From Pseudomonadota bacterium (lineage in GTDB: Bacteria; Myxococcota; Myxococcia; Myxococcales; Anaeromyxobacteraceae): a stretch of DNA of 45,669 nucleotides. The notes beneath the pieces are model-generated. The model was not told the origin of the DNA. It did not search any database and worked only from the letters and a program-made list of their open reading frames with translations. The stretch covers positions 1-45,669 of the forward strand of contig JAEYZK010000100.1 in NCBI GenBank assembly GCA_023428085.1, written 5' to 3'. A program made the position numbers and the translations under genes. Positions 28,901 to 35,600 of this stretch are shown one piece after another (the stretch's first letter is position 1; each line of letters opens with the position of its first letter).

Positions 28901-31900
28901 GATCGACGGGTTCGCGTACACACCGGGCACGAGCTACTCGTTGGACGGCACGCACGTGTTCCGGGCGTTCGCGGTGGACCTCGCGGGCAACACGAGCTCT
29001 GAGGTGCGCGTCTTCGACCTCGACACGATCCCGCCGGACGTCGTGATCGTGGGAGTTACCGACGGGCAATACCTGGGCTCGGCCGTCGCGCCCTTGGTCC
29101 TGGTCTCCGATCGCAACGCGATGACCCACGAGATGACGCTCGACGGCGGCGCGTGGCCGGGTGACCCGATCGCTGCGGAGGGCCACCACCTGCTCGTTGT
29201 CGATGCGCGCGACGTCGCCGGGAACACGCGGCACGTCGAGACGGGGTTCTGGATCGACCTCACGCCTCCCACGCTCGCCATCGGCGGGGTGGAGGAGGGC
29301 GCCTGTTCCGCCCTCCCGGTGACGCCGGTCGTCACCGCTGAGGACGCGAACCTCGGGGCGGTGACCGCGACGCTCGACGGCCAGCCGTTCACCTCTGGCT
29401 CCGCCGTGAGCCAGGATGGCGGGCATACTGTCGCCGCGGTGGTGGTCGATCTCGCCGGCCACCAGGCCACGGACGAGGTCTCGTTCACGATCGACGGCGT
29501 TCCGCCGGTCATCACGCTCCCCGACCTCGACGGGAGGTTCTTCGCGGAGCCCGTGACGGTCACGTACGAGGTGACCGACGCGACGGCGACGAACGTCCAG
29601 GCGACTCTCGACAGCGAGCCGTTTGCGTCGGGCGTCGTGGTCTCGGCCGATGGACAGCACCTGGTCGAGGTCCGGGCTCGCGACTGCGCCGGGAACGAGA
29701 CGAGCCGTACTGCGACCTTTGTCATCGACCGGACCGCGCCCACGCTCACCCTCTCGGGCGTCGCGGATGGCGCCATCGTCTCCGGACCGGTGGAGGTCTT
29801 CGCCAACGCGAGCGATGCGAACCTGACCTCGGTCGTGCTCGAGCTCGACGGCGCGCCGTACGACTCGGGGACGCCGATCGAAGGGAGCGGGGATCACCTC
29901 GTGACCGGTGTCGCGACCGACGCGGCCGGGAACACGACGCGTGCCTCGCTCGGTTTCACGCTCGACGACGCGCCGCCGCAGATCGCCGTGGATGGGGTGG
30001 CGGACGGCGACGTGCTCGGCGGGCCGGTCACGCCCATCGTGACGGTGACCGACGAGAACCTCGAAACGTGGGATGTGACGATCGGCGGAGCGCCGCTGCC
30101 TTTGGGCGGATCCGTCCTCGGCGAGGGAGCGCACCGGCTGGTCGTCACCGCGCGGGATCTCGCGGGCAACGAGGCGGTGGTCACGATCGACTTCACGATC
30201 GACCTCACGCCGCCCTCGATCAACGTCGGGGGCGTGGATGGTGGCGTCTGCTACGTGCACGACGTCGCGCCGACCTACTCGGTCGAAGACGCTCACCTGG
30301 CGAGCACGAGCGCGGTCCTCAATGGCGAGCCGTTCGTCTCCGGTACCGTGGTGAGCATTGAAGGGGACTACGTCCTCCTGGTGTCGGCGCGCGACGTCCT
30401 GGACAACGCCGGCTCGAGATCAACGGCGTTCGTTCTGGACAAGACGCCACCGTCGGTGGTCCTGGCCGAGCTGGACGGCCGTTCCTTCGCCGGTCCGGTC
30501 ACGCCAAGCTGGTCGGCGACGGACCCGCACCTGACCGCGGCGACCGCACAGCTGGACGGAGCGCCGTTCGCGGCGGGCGACCTCGTCTCTGCTGAAGGCG
30601 AGCACACGCTCACGGTCACGGCTCAGGACTGCGCCGGGAACTCGGGCACGCAGGCGGCACTCTTCACGATCGACCTCACGCCACCTCTGCTGACGCTCTC
30701 AGGCGTCACCGAGGCGGCCATCGTCACCGGTCCGGTGAGCATCAGTGCGACCGTCTCCGATGTGAACGGGGCCACGCTGGAGCTGACCCTGGACGGTGCG
30801 CCGTACACCTCGGACACCGCGATCACCGCGGCCGGCCCGCACACCGTCTCGGCCGTGGCGACCGATCCCGCCGGGAACGTCGCCCGTGCCAGCCTGTCGT
30901 TCACGATCGACGACCTTCCGCCGATGATCGAGATCGCGGGGGTGAGCGAGGGCGAGCTCACGAACGAGGACGTCGTGCCGGTCGTCACGGTGACCGACGC
31001 GAACCTCGAGGGCTGGACGGCCACGCTGGACGGCGAGGAGCTGCCTGCGAGCGGCGTCGTCTTTGCCGAGGGAGAGCACACGCTCCTCGTCGTCGCCCGG
31101 GATCTCGCCGGCAACGAGGCGCGAGCGAGCAGATCGTTCGAGATCGATCGCACGGCACCGGTCGTCGTTGCCTCGGTGGAGCAAGGCGTGGAGTACGCGG
31201 GTCCGCTCACGATCACGTTCTCGGCGTCCGACCTCCATCTCGACGGCGCCGCCTCGGCAACGCTGGACGGCGCTCCCTTCGCGAGCGGAGGGACGATCGC
31301 CGCGGCAGGGCCGCACGAGCTGATCGTGACGGCGGAGGACCTCGCCGGGAACCAGACGTCGGAGAGCTACGGGTTCTCGATCAGTGGGGCTGCGCCGGCC
31401 TACCGCGTGACGAAGCGCCTGGTCCTCGACGAGCTGAGGGTGCTCGCGCGGGTGGCCTGCGGAGCGACCGGAGATCTCAGCGCCGCCTTCCTGAGCGATG
31501 CGCTCCCGGATGCGCACGTCACCTACGTGCGGAACGACGTCGACCTGCTGGTGGGGCTGCGTAGTGGTCGCTACCAGTTGATCGTCCTCACGGGTGACGT
31601 CGAGACGGCCCACGGGCACGGGGCAGCGGCAGGGGATGACTACTCGGCCAACTGCCACGATCCCGCTCCTCCCTGCCCGCCGGTCGGGCCGGTGCCTCCG
31701 TTGAGCGTCAATGAGCTCGATCGTCGGCTTGCGGCCGAGCTCACCGAGGCGGTCCATCGTGGGCTGGGGCTCCTGGTGTTCCGGGCGATTCCCCCGGCGC
31801 AACCCTGGCTCAAGGACGTGTTGGGAATCTCGTTCCTCGGCAACGAGGGGTCGGGGACGGTGGTCATCGCGCAGACCGCGATCTCCGGGCCGCTCGACCT

Positions 31901-32678
31901 CGGAACCTCGGATGGAGTGGCGCTCAAGCTGGTCGGCGCCTCCGGGTTCGGAGTGTTCGAGCCGAGCGGGAAGGTCGCCGCAGCGATGCACGAGTACGGC
32001 CTCGGAGCGGTGGTCGTGCTGGGCTTCGACCCGGCGGCAGCGACCGGGGACGCGGCATCTCTGGTCACCGGTGCGGCGTCGTTCGTGGTGGGCGAGAGCG
32101 CACTGGCGCCCGGAGGCGTGGTGGCCGTCCGGATCGAGGTCGAAAACGGCTCCGCGGCGTCGACCACACGAGTCCGTGAGCAAGTCGATCCGTCGCTGTC
32201 GATCGCGGCCGTTCGCGACGGCGGCACGCTGCTGCCGGATGGCGACGCGGAGTGGATGATCGACCAGGCCCCGGGGCAGCTCGACGGCTTCGAGTACCTG
32301 CTCCGGCTCCCCGAGCTGGCGGGCGCGTACCTGACGACTTCGGAGGTGGCACGAATGGTGGCGGGCCAGGTCCAATCGAGCGAGACGCACTCGCTGACCG
32401 TCACCCTCGGCGAAGGCATCGAACAGCTACAGGATCGCGCCGAGCAGCTGGCTACCGCGCTTCCCGCCGACAGCTCAAACAAGATGCATCGGCGAAAGAT
32501 CCTGGACGACCTCGCCCTCGTGCGCGCCAACCCGGGCGCGACCGCGGAGGACCGCGAGAACGCCATCGGGGCCCTGCTGGACGCGGTGGACCACGTGAAT
32601 GCGCTCAAGGGAGTGGACCGGATGCCGCTGCGGCTCGCGATCGACTCGTTGCTGGCGGTGTGGGAGGGGCGGCGATGA
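13923..32678 (+). CDS. Giant 6,251-residue secreted multidomain protein (zincin-like, CARDB, FlgD, beta-propeller, FN3, Ig repeats)
   Basis: ATG 13923 follows GAGGGGGGGG; residues 1-36 form a Sec signal. By residue: 40-320 zincin-like domain with HEIAHQW (His152-His156) and the family motif NAHWSYFLDSDAS; 350-610 four QxxDGGW-type squalene-cyclase/prenyltransferase repeats; 615-1175 five CARDB domains; FlgD-like Ig domains with SPNGDG loops near 1180, 1742 and 2557 and SPNHDG near 2758; 1290-1640 beta-propeller; 2650-3140 Ig domains; 3149-4010 several FN3 domains, one containing a discoidin-like insert (about 3587-3697); 4073-4347 second TolB-like propeller; 4412-4900 further CARDB/Ig; 4955-5820 eleven Ig repeats; 5830-6056 ThuA/GATase-like; then a DUF11-like and a helical end. 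No membrane anchor or sorting signal closes it. Most modules bind ligands or extend a rod. It is translationally coupled to the RHS gene. The overall role is unknown: adhesin, protease or toxin carrier. Confidence 0.9.
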   Translation: MRLGRSTKASSGLVPALFAWAAACVFVASPRIAVGQTPHVAVVHVDPGTYAVESYTARQEAAQQFYSTHRDAYDFIVVFPIFPIDRSASVANGETDGRHFLVRNAVTGIGIPITDFGASFGSPARLQGFIDEYALVPGGGQDLEAALAVVGHEIAHQWSGAARFRDPHSGQNSDALLGLENAHWSYFLDSDASVLYGADWLASAGGTYTAAAAFRRYSALDLYLMGFLTANELGAITLLQPASSVTTPAASLPPAVGTRIAATPIVVTADDLVAAMGPRLPAPATAQGSFRAAFLIAAAPGQDPTPEQLDFVDAVRREWANRFFFMTRGRAVMETELLEHVPTAVASDPSIQLGIDYLLTRQQQDGGWADDPGTQVRDTQAALEALSQLCQRPDVSPALARAAGYLQGVLPLDTDTSARRALALSAAGASLEGGPGALVSIADANSDGGWGLAPGYGSTVIDTALAVLSGASGSSEAVSYLLSVQNADGGWGMLAGSPSDISTTALVLHLLREADLSQESVFAAQRAMDFIRLRHSGGQRYLEEDDGRDRTAEAVLALAEWTALTPLEAQAAVQSLLSQQLADGSWEGSVERTAIAVRALRALMLPNPAVESVDVVLTPSSVSEGEPSIARVRVRNIGHAEATGVVVQAFAASGAPFGPPAAVASIPAGTSAVVNLDLETAGHGGASQAFVVVDPGGVLDEITKADNRAAAAFSVAARPAGPDLYVAAGSLTATPATITRVGSTVSMTARVGNVGLSDVGSATVALLSGSTTLATTTVALAGGSSQYVVLGGNLPMGDLTTQLTVRIDPENSVAEAREDNNQGMVFLELRQTVDLSVHLVSIAPSPVPLGQDVEITFDVKNVGTASFQSARVMVTVLDAAGSVLATLPEQRMTVGSAVTERRRVTWRAGDARAVAVRVEVEAGLDLDPSDNAATGPFAVLETGESNLTIAGAPFITPAPPLEGKPAQLSVRVRNAGIGAAEASALELWLGDPAAGGHPATRVSVPPLAGGEEFDGSLPIAAVPGTPTTLVARVDPDDAVEEYDESDNDIVLYVEPLTRPDLAILDGSIEPSSAFPRRGDRVSVRVAVDNLGGQQAGPALLELFAGAPEAGGVAIGAVQLAAIGPHGRTEAAFEWDTAAWGGTVELVAVVNRDRAAEDARPENDRGARAVLVQAGAVALSNPYISPNGDGVRDSTELFYRIDDPGAAVLAAVRDERGRTIRTLRGTAGADGSGSLLWDGRTDAGRVAYDGSYLIALQAGSTLALAQIPVVVDTNRASVLDAPAALRTPVLLDEMFRALLPPDEPHLSLDLVGLPDEANAIYHYRHELRNGGRECGFYRVPLEGGIPEPFTPPAFPCTDHLRSVLSPDGGAVYSLSYGADYREFVSRYDFVTQTSVALTDPDVTPVGWPFWLRPDGQLNVGTDDGVIAIDPTTGAVSPGVFPGIEPLPSPDGQFAAFVVEGLHGMELHVANADGTGAREVVVEYPHPRCLESYPDGPCIRWEPTPIATPDGAVVLAEDAPLGIFTWVSPTELAYDGGGVWLLDLETGLTSLLAPRGVLGEWVQDLVADPAGRNLAITVHGAPVYAPEVLSVNLASGDLSFVENWSLPEGQLASRFTPFGSALAGEFGCGAWGCLAREVDLFSKGNLYLNVAGRRQAGSPEIVFRGTVADLNLESWLLTAQLRRGGGAPIIVASGSRMIIDAELGRWTAPGPGTWDVTLTGRDLAGNARSVTTLASWADVPPIANLRAAPRYFSPNGDGLQDEAIVSYSVQEPVSATLQITSSTGVVVRSLPVVHASLGEYSVRWDGRDESGQLVPDGTYAIATYGSKAEVTVDTTPPGTYLHIGVTNEFAMFDIRPESEGTCTVPPPVDGQTPLAGLSIVPMLKVGFSPTAGDLYLSGWALEAATAARPDDYFVTYSGNSIVDTRNRLELFAPAFQATGHWFRLVAEDYAGNRSMSYPSTDWETFQVSAFGAAWWAVPACAGVNVLMNSPVGGPVDGGIPLQNLGTSLADAGVMPRLDQMFPGWDPLGNPRSFCYQPAYHAFAFQDTIRAPLIGASVAYSTDNGASWTVDQERVALMPHGAILWDARTAPPQINDLRVSVMDAEGREFSQDVRVQCDVPGSGNMAEVCSTAAGLPSLHLAIQASIRGSARLPGFMLRERVTRTLRPLDLGEPVIDDGPDGTRSYTFTTSIDADALPACEWDVVTVDPVKPSAATAGPLENGHFDICGLSVAHLEVRGDTATASLGARFRDPLSRFDLYVRETARVDGPPPATGEPVLVASLPPFSGLSAPFSFDLGRFGFGNDLTLMARVVHADGTVTEQPIIGNRGECRGASRFSRPGVEVSANVVPLPSPRCAETPSDRIVLATARNRGGDVVGVHLELSAPGLPSFTFTGVPVIDGDGIKLSQIVHADDLVPAQWSATAVATEASGRVTRSEAVDFSNEVSPPWAMYVDAPADGERVCPVVHGTGAYARRTVRVEGEILGSRLSTTEAYLGCGAEPLRPVPLAPVAGALGLLDVSGRSSRDCELVLETRDQAGASYCTAPSRFHLIGGDPVAASVVPGLFSPNGDGTLDLASVSITVSERSTVTVRGVDAKGRSGAALSTAADEGNNLAPWDGALDGVVAADGDVRLRVEAVDPCGTVTSAETVVRVDNTPPMVRIDEPAHGTRVGGRATLTGEVSDENLLAYDVAIGTGSAPGVYQTVFTSERVARGRIGEVPTDGLAPGVYTIRVQARDRAWNSSTATVEVEVTSNQLIRSLAVEPALVSPNHDGLLDASTATYETLAPAIVSLELLAAGSGTVVPVLPPVSTPAGVGEVELPAPLLAALNDGLVTIRLTATAGDLVETEDVVLTLDRIPPRLAIDEPANGAVVAQATNVVQGQVDDDHLENWKLTLFQGGLSSEIAAGSAPRAGVLASMSHLAEGDYGLVLEARDGAGNAATQPSSFSIDRTPPDVALDAPAPESWVTGRKGTVEVRARAVDAHLASVRLEAWAEGAEARELFHGASLPTSGHVADWDVLAEADGPLQLRLEATDAAGNASEAWTPVYVDNTVPVATLSAPRDGFVHPGDPITGVATDQNLERWKLELTAGAPSTISVWVPLAEGTEAVQDDVLTALGALPADGTYGLRLTVVDRAGNEAVDVSSFTVDTTPPRPPTALVATLQGPDVALAWAPSPDEDVVGYVVLRAGATGVFFPVGAMVTDTSAVDPAITDGHHRYQVVAVDRAGLKSDPSEESRLDVDRTPPRVAIDAPSPASAVSGIVSVVGTAFSAGDFKEYRLLVGVGESPTSFTLVRRSGQAVSRAEIGTLDASAFGHGTSLTVRLEAEDLSGNVAEAHVGVVVDAAAPGAPVLVSATPVGSAVQLAWQPPTDPDVLGYVVFRNGTLANAPDGVDAAQLPAYLVPAEITEYVDAGLPDGEYTYEVQAYDRALNASALSNSLTAVVEITAPRATIVAPVQLARLDGVVDVTAEVTDQDVASVQFEVRPAGASSFQALGEAVTRQPFTVALDLAAFGASVLELRAVATDAGGNSDAAPPSTFVFHAPAPAAPDVTAAVTGADVRVTWSDPNPAGTIAGYEVQRDGTSLLPAALPPAGTATASISAGTAGMAYDSYPWSAWTASPSTRPWWRLDLSAPTLVNALYVQLFAQAEVEIAVRVQDAWVPVRTGMMSGGVHVPLAEGLQIDGVRVSFLAGAPTVGLYEVTLDPTPLVPGPTWQDSDLARGTHAYGIGAVSVFGIRGSATASARVYAPVLDAPEPLVSSASLHVTGAGATPGATVTVSRDDVEAGSGLASADGGFSADVELTEGENHLVARATDPEGNVSLPSEPVSVAFEAAPDVALALRLTGVHGSSVELAFDVGGDPSGIAGFLVRRAGGSAAAVVADLGKDVRSVTDARVPNGTYTYTVTAYTDHGIEGAPSNPVEATVAVPPPAAVSSLTVAQVQGYPALRLRWELGVAGDRYLVERALSQLGPFSAVNADRLATGDTYLDAGLTPGVTYFYRVREVDPAGNPGAASPVAWGVPLAGALARPWIFEPVSPAEGWITIPSNTTDVSGIADPGVLVELRSNDVWVAEARAGGAELHAETIVAVWNSRGFGVSPDGETIAYGENCCGTESLHAPGLGVWIEAPGLHSFGRVVFSPDGRWIAFEATASEDGRNHVWIASADDGSFQRIATEPGEERAPAWAPDGTKLAYEVRRDAGPADAIGVLEIASATEQVLGSTSGAALFRPAWTASGEPLALASSVGVPGVQVVRFDGGSWQEVYASDADMLDLVVSPDGMHAALLGDDPGTPVILVDLASGEVTSRDETPANMRRAAFSPDASTLFLVLDGQLIRTSLVTGETELLGFTGPVEVLAGAAHGAVALLETGDVTRYRYGGVFHVPAVPLFEGDNDLVATAIDGEGGRSEPSEWITVTVEQLELADLAVTGVALLPTIPVAGDTVQAVVTIRNIGDVEAGRFTLVVKEVGPDGIERELSPAVIAGLPSGATTSAVVTLGAVTGAGEHEVIALVDAAGAVPDLDRQNNLGRARFTVLASRDLQLSVAADPSSVGFDGEFTARVTVQNPGAPVDATIVTRLADLGGTAVFEAPPTVYQPLAGGSTTSFETVLQAGTALAGDYQVVAILTAAGSAPVIASTPVTIEPEQSATLALSADRFRYAPTSQVNLDAVVTNASRNASLSGATYHLEILGAGGAVTWTEEAPIPEIWTGGATVLSRAVGAATLGAGEFVAHGWVKRQGTVLAEVSTSFTVLATPTLVGTLAVAGQGDPPVVPAGTAAAVTVTFWNAGSADSPATSGRLMFMSPWNAAVLSTEEIAVPALVPGASAAQAVAIPTTGLALATYGLTLVVDGEGTASTLATARFRVADPTPPTLTLQSPAQGAVVPGVVYPWITAQDSASGVALVRASVGAAVTPLTLANGNGFEGIWSASVTLGADGPYTLVFTAADAEGSDGLTTPSATNPITLTVVSDRTPPVLEVDGVADGAMVNAPVVLDVTATDLHLASVFAEIDGFAYTPGTSYSLDGTHVFRAFAVDLAGNTSSEVRVFDLDTIPPDVVIVGVTDGQYLGSAVAPLVLVSDRNAMTHEMTLDGGAWPGDPIAAEGHHLLVVDARDVAGNTRHVETGFWIDLTPPTLAIGGVEEGACSALPVTPVVTAEDANLGAVTATLDGQPFTSGSAVSQDGGHTVAAVVVDLAGHQATDEVSFTIDGVPPVITLPDLDGRFFAEPVTVTYEVTDATATNVQATLDSEPFASGVVVSADGQHLVEVRARDCAGNETSRTATFVIDRTAPTLTLSGVADGAIVSGPVEVFANASDANLTSVVLELDGAPYDSGTPIEGSGDHLVTGVATDAAGNTTRASLGFTLDDAPPQIAVDGVADGDVLGGPVTPIVTVTDENLETWDVTIGGAPLPLGGSVLGEGAHRLVVTARDLAGNEAVVTIDFTIDLTPPSINVGGVDGGVCYVHDVAPTYSVEDAHLASTSAVLNGEPFVSGTVVSIEGDYVLLVSARDVLDNAGSRSTAFVLDKTPPSVVLAELDGRSFAGPVTPSWSATDPHLTAATAQLDGAPFAAGDLVSAEGEHTLTVTAQDCAGNSGTQAALFTIDLTPPLLTLSGVTEAAIVTGPVSISATVSDVNGATLELTLDGAPYTSDTAITAAGPHTVSAVATDPAGNVARASLSFTIDDLPPMIEIAGVSEGELTNEDVVPVVTVTDANLEGWTATLDGEELPASGVVFAEGEHTLLVVARDLAGNEARASRSFEIDRTAPVVVASVEQGVEYAGPLTITFSASDLHLDGAASATLDGAPFASGGTIAAAGPHELIVTAEDLAGNQTSESYGFSISGAAPAYRVTKRLVLDELRVLARVACGATGDLSAAFLSDALPDAHVTYVRNDVDLLVGLRSGRYQLIVLTGDVETAHGHGAAAGDDYSANCHDPAPPCPPVGPVPPLSVNELDRRLAAELTEAVHRGLGLLVFRAIPPAQPWLKDVLGISFLGNEGSGTVVIAQTAISGPLDLGTSDGVALKLVGASGFGVFEPSGKVAAAMHEYGLGAVVVLGFDPAAATGDAASLVTGAASFVVGESALAPGGVVAVRIEVENGSAASTTRVREQVDPSLSIAAVRDGGTLLPDGDAEWMIDQAPGQLDGFEYLLRLPELAGAYLTTSEVARMVAGQVQSSETHSLTVTLGEGIEQLQDRAEQLATALPADSSNKMHRRKILDDLALVRANPGATAEDRENAIGALLDAVDHVNALKGVDRMPLRLAIDSLLAVWEGRR
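28785..31382 (+). repeat. Eleven tandem 78-79-residue Ig-like repeats inside the giant protein
   Basis: Each unit begins D-x-(T/x)-x-P and has the pattern GVxDG near residue 12, a mid LDGxPFxSG, GxHxLxVxAxDxAGN near residue 60-70, and ends F-(T/x)-I. Unit lengths counted by hand are 79, 78, 79, 78, 79, 79, 79, 78, 79, 79, 79. Units 3-6 (29256-30200) and 7-10 (30201-31145) are two blocks of exactly 945 bases that match in register, so four units were duplicated together. The fold is that of bacterial Ig-like domains common in adhesins. Confidence 0.9.
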
Positions 32679-35600
32679 GAAACCTTGCCTGCATCCTGCG
32701 TCGTGCAGCGGCGCTTTCGATCGCTTTGTTCGCCGTGACCGTTCGCAGCGCCCCGCTTCCCGACGTGCGCGTGATCGGTCTTCCGACGAGGCCGCCGAGC
32801 TCCCCGGCCACCGCGCAGGTGGACTGGGAAGAGGTGCGGGAGCGTACGCGGCGTTTCCAGGATCGGGCCGTTCTCGAGAACGCGTTGTCGTCTCGGGTGC
32901 TCTTCTCGAGCGTGGACGTGAGGGCGGTCGAGGAGCTGCATCGACGTCTGGGAGAGCCTTCGGGGTTCCTGGCCCGCCTCTCGTTCCCCCAGGTCGACGT
33001 GCAGGAAGCGGGAGCGGTGCTGCTGGCGTTCGCGGACGCGGTCGAGCGTGACCGCGCGGCCGCGGACGCCTGGTTGGCCGCGATTTCCGCCGGCTCGGAT
33101 CCGGACTCTGCGGCGCGCGGGAAGGTCCTCGCGATCCAGCGCCGGGTCCTGGCGTCACGGGCAGCCGAGGTCCGTGCGCTTGCGCTCGCGGCAGCAGACG
33201 CCTTCCGGCTCCAGAAGGGCGGGTTCTTCAGCCGGGTGCGCCTGCGCGGACGACACGTCTTCCGACGGGACGGGGCGACGCTGGTGGCGAGGCTGTGTGA
33301 TCGGTTGCACCGCTGGGGAGCGCTCCAGGGATCCCCCGTGCTCGGGGCCGAGCTCACCTATGTGGAAGGTGCGCAGCGCCCTGGCGCTCTGCCGTCGAAC
33401 TCCATCGCTCCTGCCTATCAAGCAGCGGGCAGTGCCGTCCTGTCGCTCGAGGACACCTTGCAGGGCAGCGAGGTCGAGCTCACCGACCAGATCCGGGCGA
33501 AGGCTCAGGAGCTCGGGTCCGCGCGCGGGGCCTACGACTTCGTCAAGAACGAGGTTCGCCTCGACTGGTATTTCGGGTCGCTAAAGGGCTCGGGGGAGAC
33601 GCTGCGCGAGCGCCGAGGAAACGACGTCGATCTCGCGGCGCTGCTCATCGCCCTCCTGCGCGCGCAGGGCACACCGGCGCGATACGTGCGGGGCACGATC
33701 GAGCTGTCGCCCGGTCGTATTGCGGAGCTGATGGGGCTGCTCACGGTCGACGAGGGGAACGCGCTCCACGGCGGAGCGGGGCTCGACCTCGACCCCATTC
33801 GGCGGCAGCAGGTCCTCTCGGTGCTCGCAGCCGCTGGAGTGCCTCACGAACCCGTCATCACGGGTGGACGCGTCACATCCGTGCGCCTCCTGCACACGTG
33901 GGTGGAGGCCCATCTCCCGTACGGGAGCTACCGTGGAATCGGCGCCGGGCCCGGAGGAGCTCAGTGGGTCCCCATGGATCCCGCCATCTCGGGGGCCGCG
34001 AAGTACGCCGCGAGACCCGCGGCCATCGACCTGCTGGGGGAGATGGGAGCGGATGCTTCTCAGCTCGTGAACGCCTACCTTCGCGAGGGAGAGCCAGGCC
34101 AGTCGCCGCTGGCGTTCGTCCGGGCGCGGGCGGAGTCGTGGCTGTCCGCCTCCGGGCCGGCGGGGATGACCTACGCGCAAGCGCTGCGCTCCGTTGCAGC
34201 GCGCCAGGAGCCGCTGCCCTTCATCCCGGGCTCGCTTCCGTACGCCGTTCCCGCAGTCCACGAGGAGTATGCACTCCTCCCGGACGCCGCGAAGCAGCGG
34301 ATGCACCTGCGCGTGGAGAGCGGGAGCGGAACTCTCCTCGACGTCACCGTCCCGATGCACGCGGTCGTCGGCAAGCGGACCGTCCTGGCGTTCGAGCCTG
34401 CGACGGACGAGGATGCCCTCGCCGTCGCGCTCGCGGGAGGGCTGTACCGCGTCGATGCCGCCTCGGTGAGCGTGGTTCCGGTGCTGCGGGTCGCGGGCGA
34501 GCCCGTCGGGCGAGCCTCGCGGGCGTTGGGGCTCGGTGAGCGAGCGCGATGGACGATCGAGCTGCTCATGCCGAACGGCTCGAGCCGGACGATCGCGAAC
34601 GAGGTCGTGGCGGGCAACCTCATCGCGATCGGCTTCGGCGGGCCGGTGAACGGGTACTCCACGGCGCTCGATGGCGAAGCGGGTGCGGACGGCGAAGCAG
34701 CCAGGGTGCTGTACCGGATCGCGGCGGAGTTCGCGAACTCGTGGACGGCAGGAGAGGAAGAGCTGGCTGCATTGCTGGGGGTGGTGCCGCTGCGACCAAC
34801 GGCGAACCTCGTCCTGGTCGAGAACCAGCTCGAGGTCGATCAGGCGCTGGGGATCCGCCGCAGGTTGATCTGGAAGGGCCTCCAGGTGGATGCCGACCAC
34901 CGGAGCATGACGCCGCTCGAGCTCGCGCCGGGGCGTGGCCGCGAGCTGCTCCGACTCTCCGGGTTCGAAGGGTCGTTCCAGGAAGCACGGGTCCTCCGGG
35001 AAGCGACCGGCGAGGACGCCGTCTCCGCCGTGACCGTCATCCAGGAGGCTCACCGGGAGGGAATCCCGGTGCTCAACATCACTCCGGCCAGCGCCGCGTC
35101 CGAGCTCCCGAACCTGAGCACGTCCGAGACCGTCCGCCAGGAGATCGAGGATCAGCTCGCGAGAGGACGCGAGGTGATCGTCCCCTCGGTGGATCTCACG
35201 ATCCGCGACTGGAGCGGGACGGGCTTCATCGCGCGTGATCCCTCGACGGACGAGGGCGGGTACTTCCTCTCCGGCGTGATCTCCGGGGGCCAGACCATCG
35301 TGTCACCCGGCTCCTGGCGGGATCAGGAGCTGGTCGAGCGGCTTCAGTCACCGACCCGGCAGGAACCAGAGACCGACAGCAGCCTCGCCGCTCGGATCGT
35401 CAAGGCCTCACCGGGCATCCAGCGTGGCATCGTCGGGAGCTCGCACGAGATCGCAGTCTACGTGACGACCGCGAACGGTAAGCCGGTCGAGGGCGCCTGG
35501 GTCCTCTTCCAGGTGCATGCTCCATCGGAGGGTACGCTGGCGTCGCTCATGGCCCCGGGCGGATCGTCCGAGCTCTCGGTGCGCACCGACCGCTACGGTC

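Noticed and set aside
28785..31382. Ig repeat array considered as a possible CRISPR-like or non-coding tandem repeat
   Set aside because: The repeat is at protein level, about 236 bases long, diverged at DNA level, and in frame within one coding sequence.
32252..32674. Upstream extension of the RHS frame into the end of the giant gene
   Set aside because: The extension is a shadow of the giant protein's C-terminus; ATG 32675 has a ribosome site and a signal peptide.
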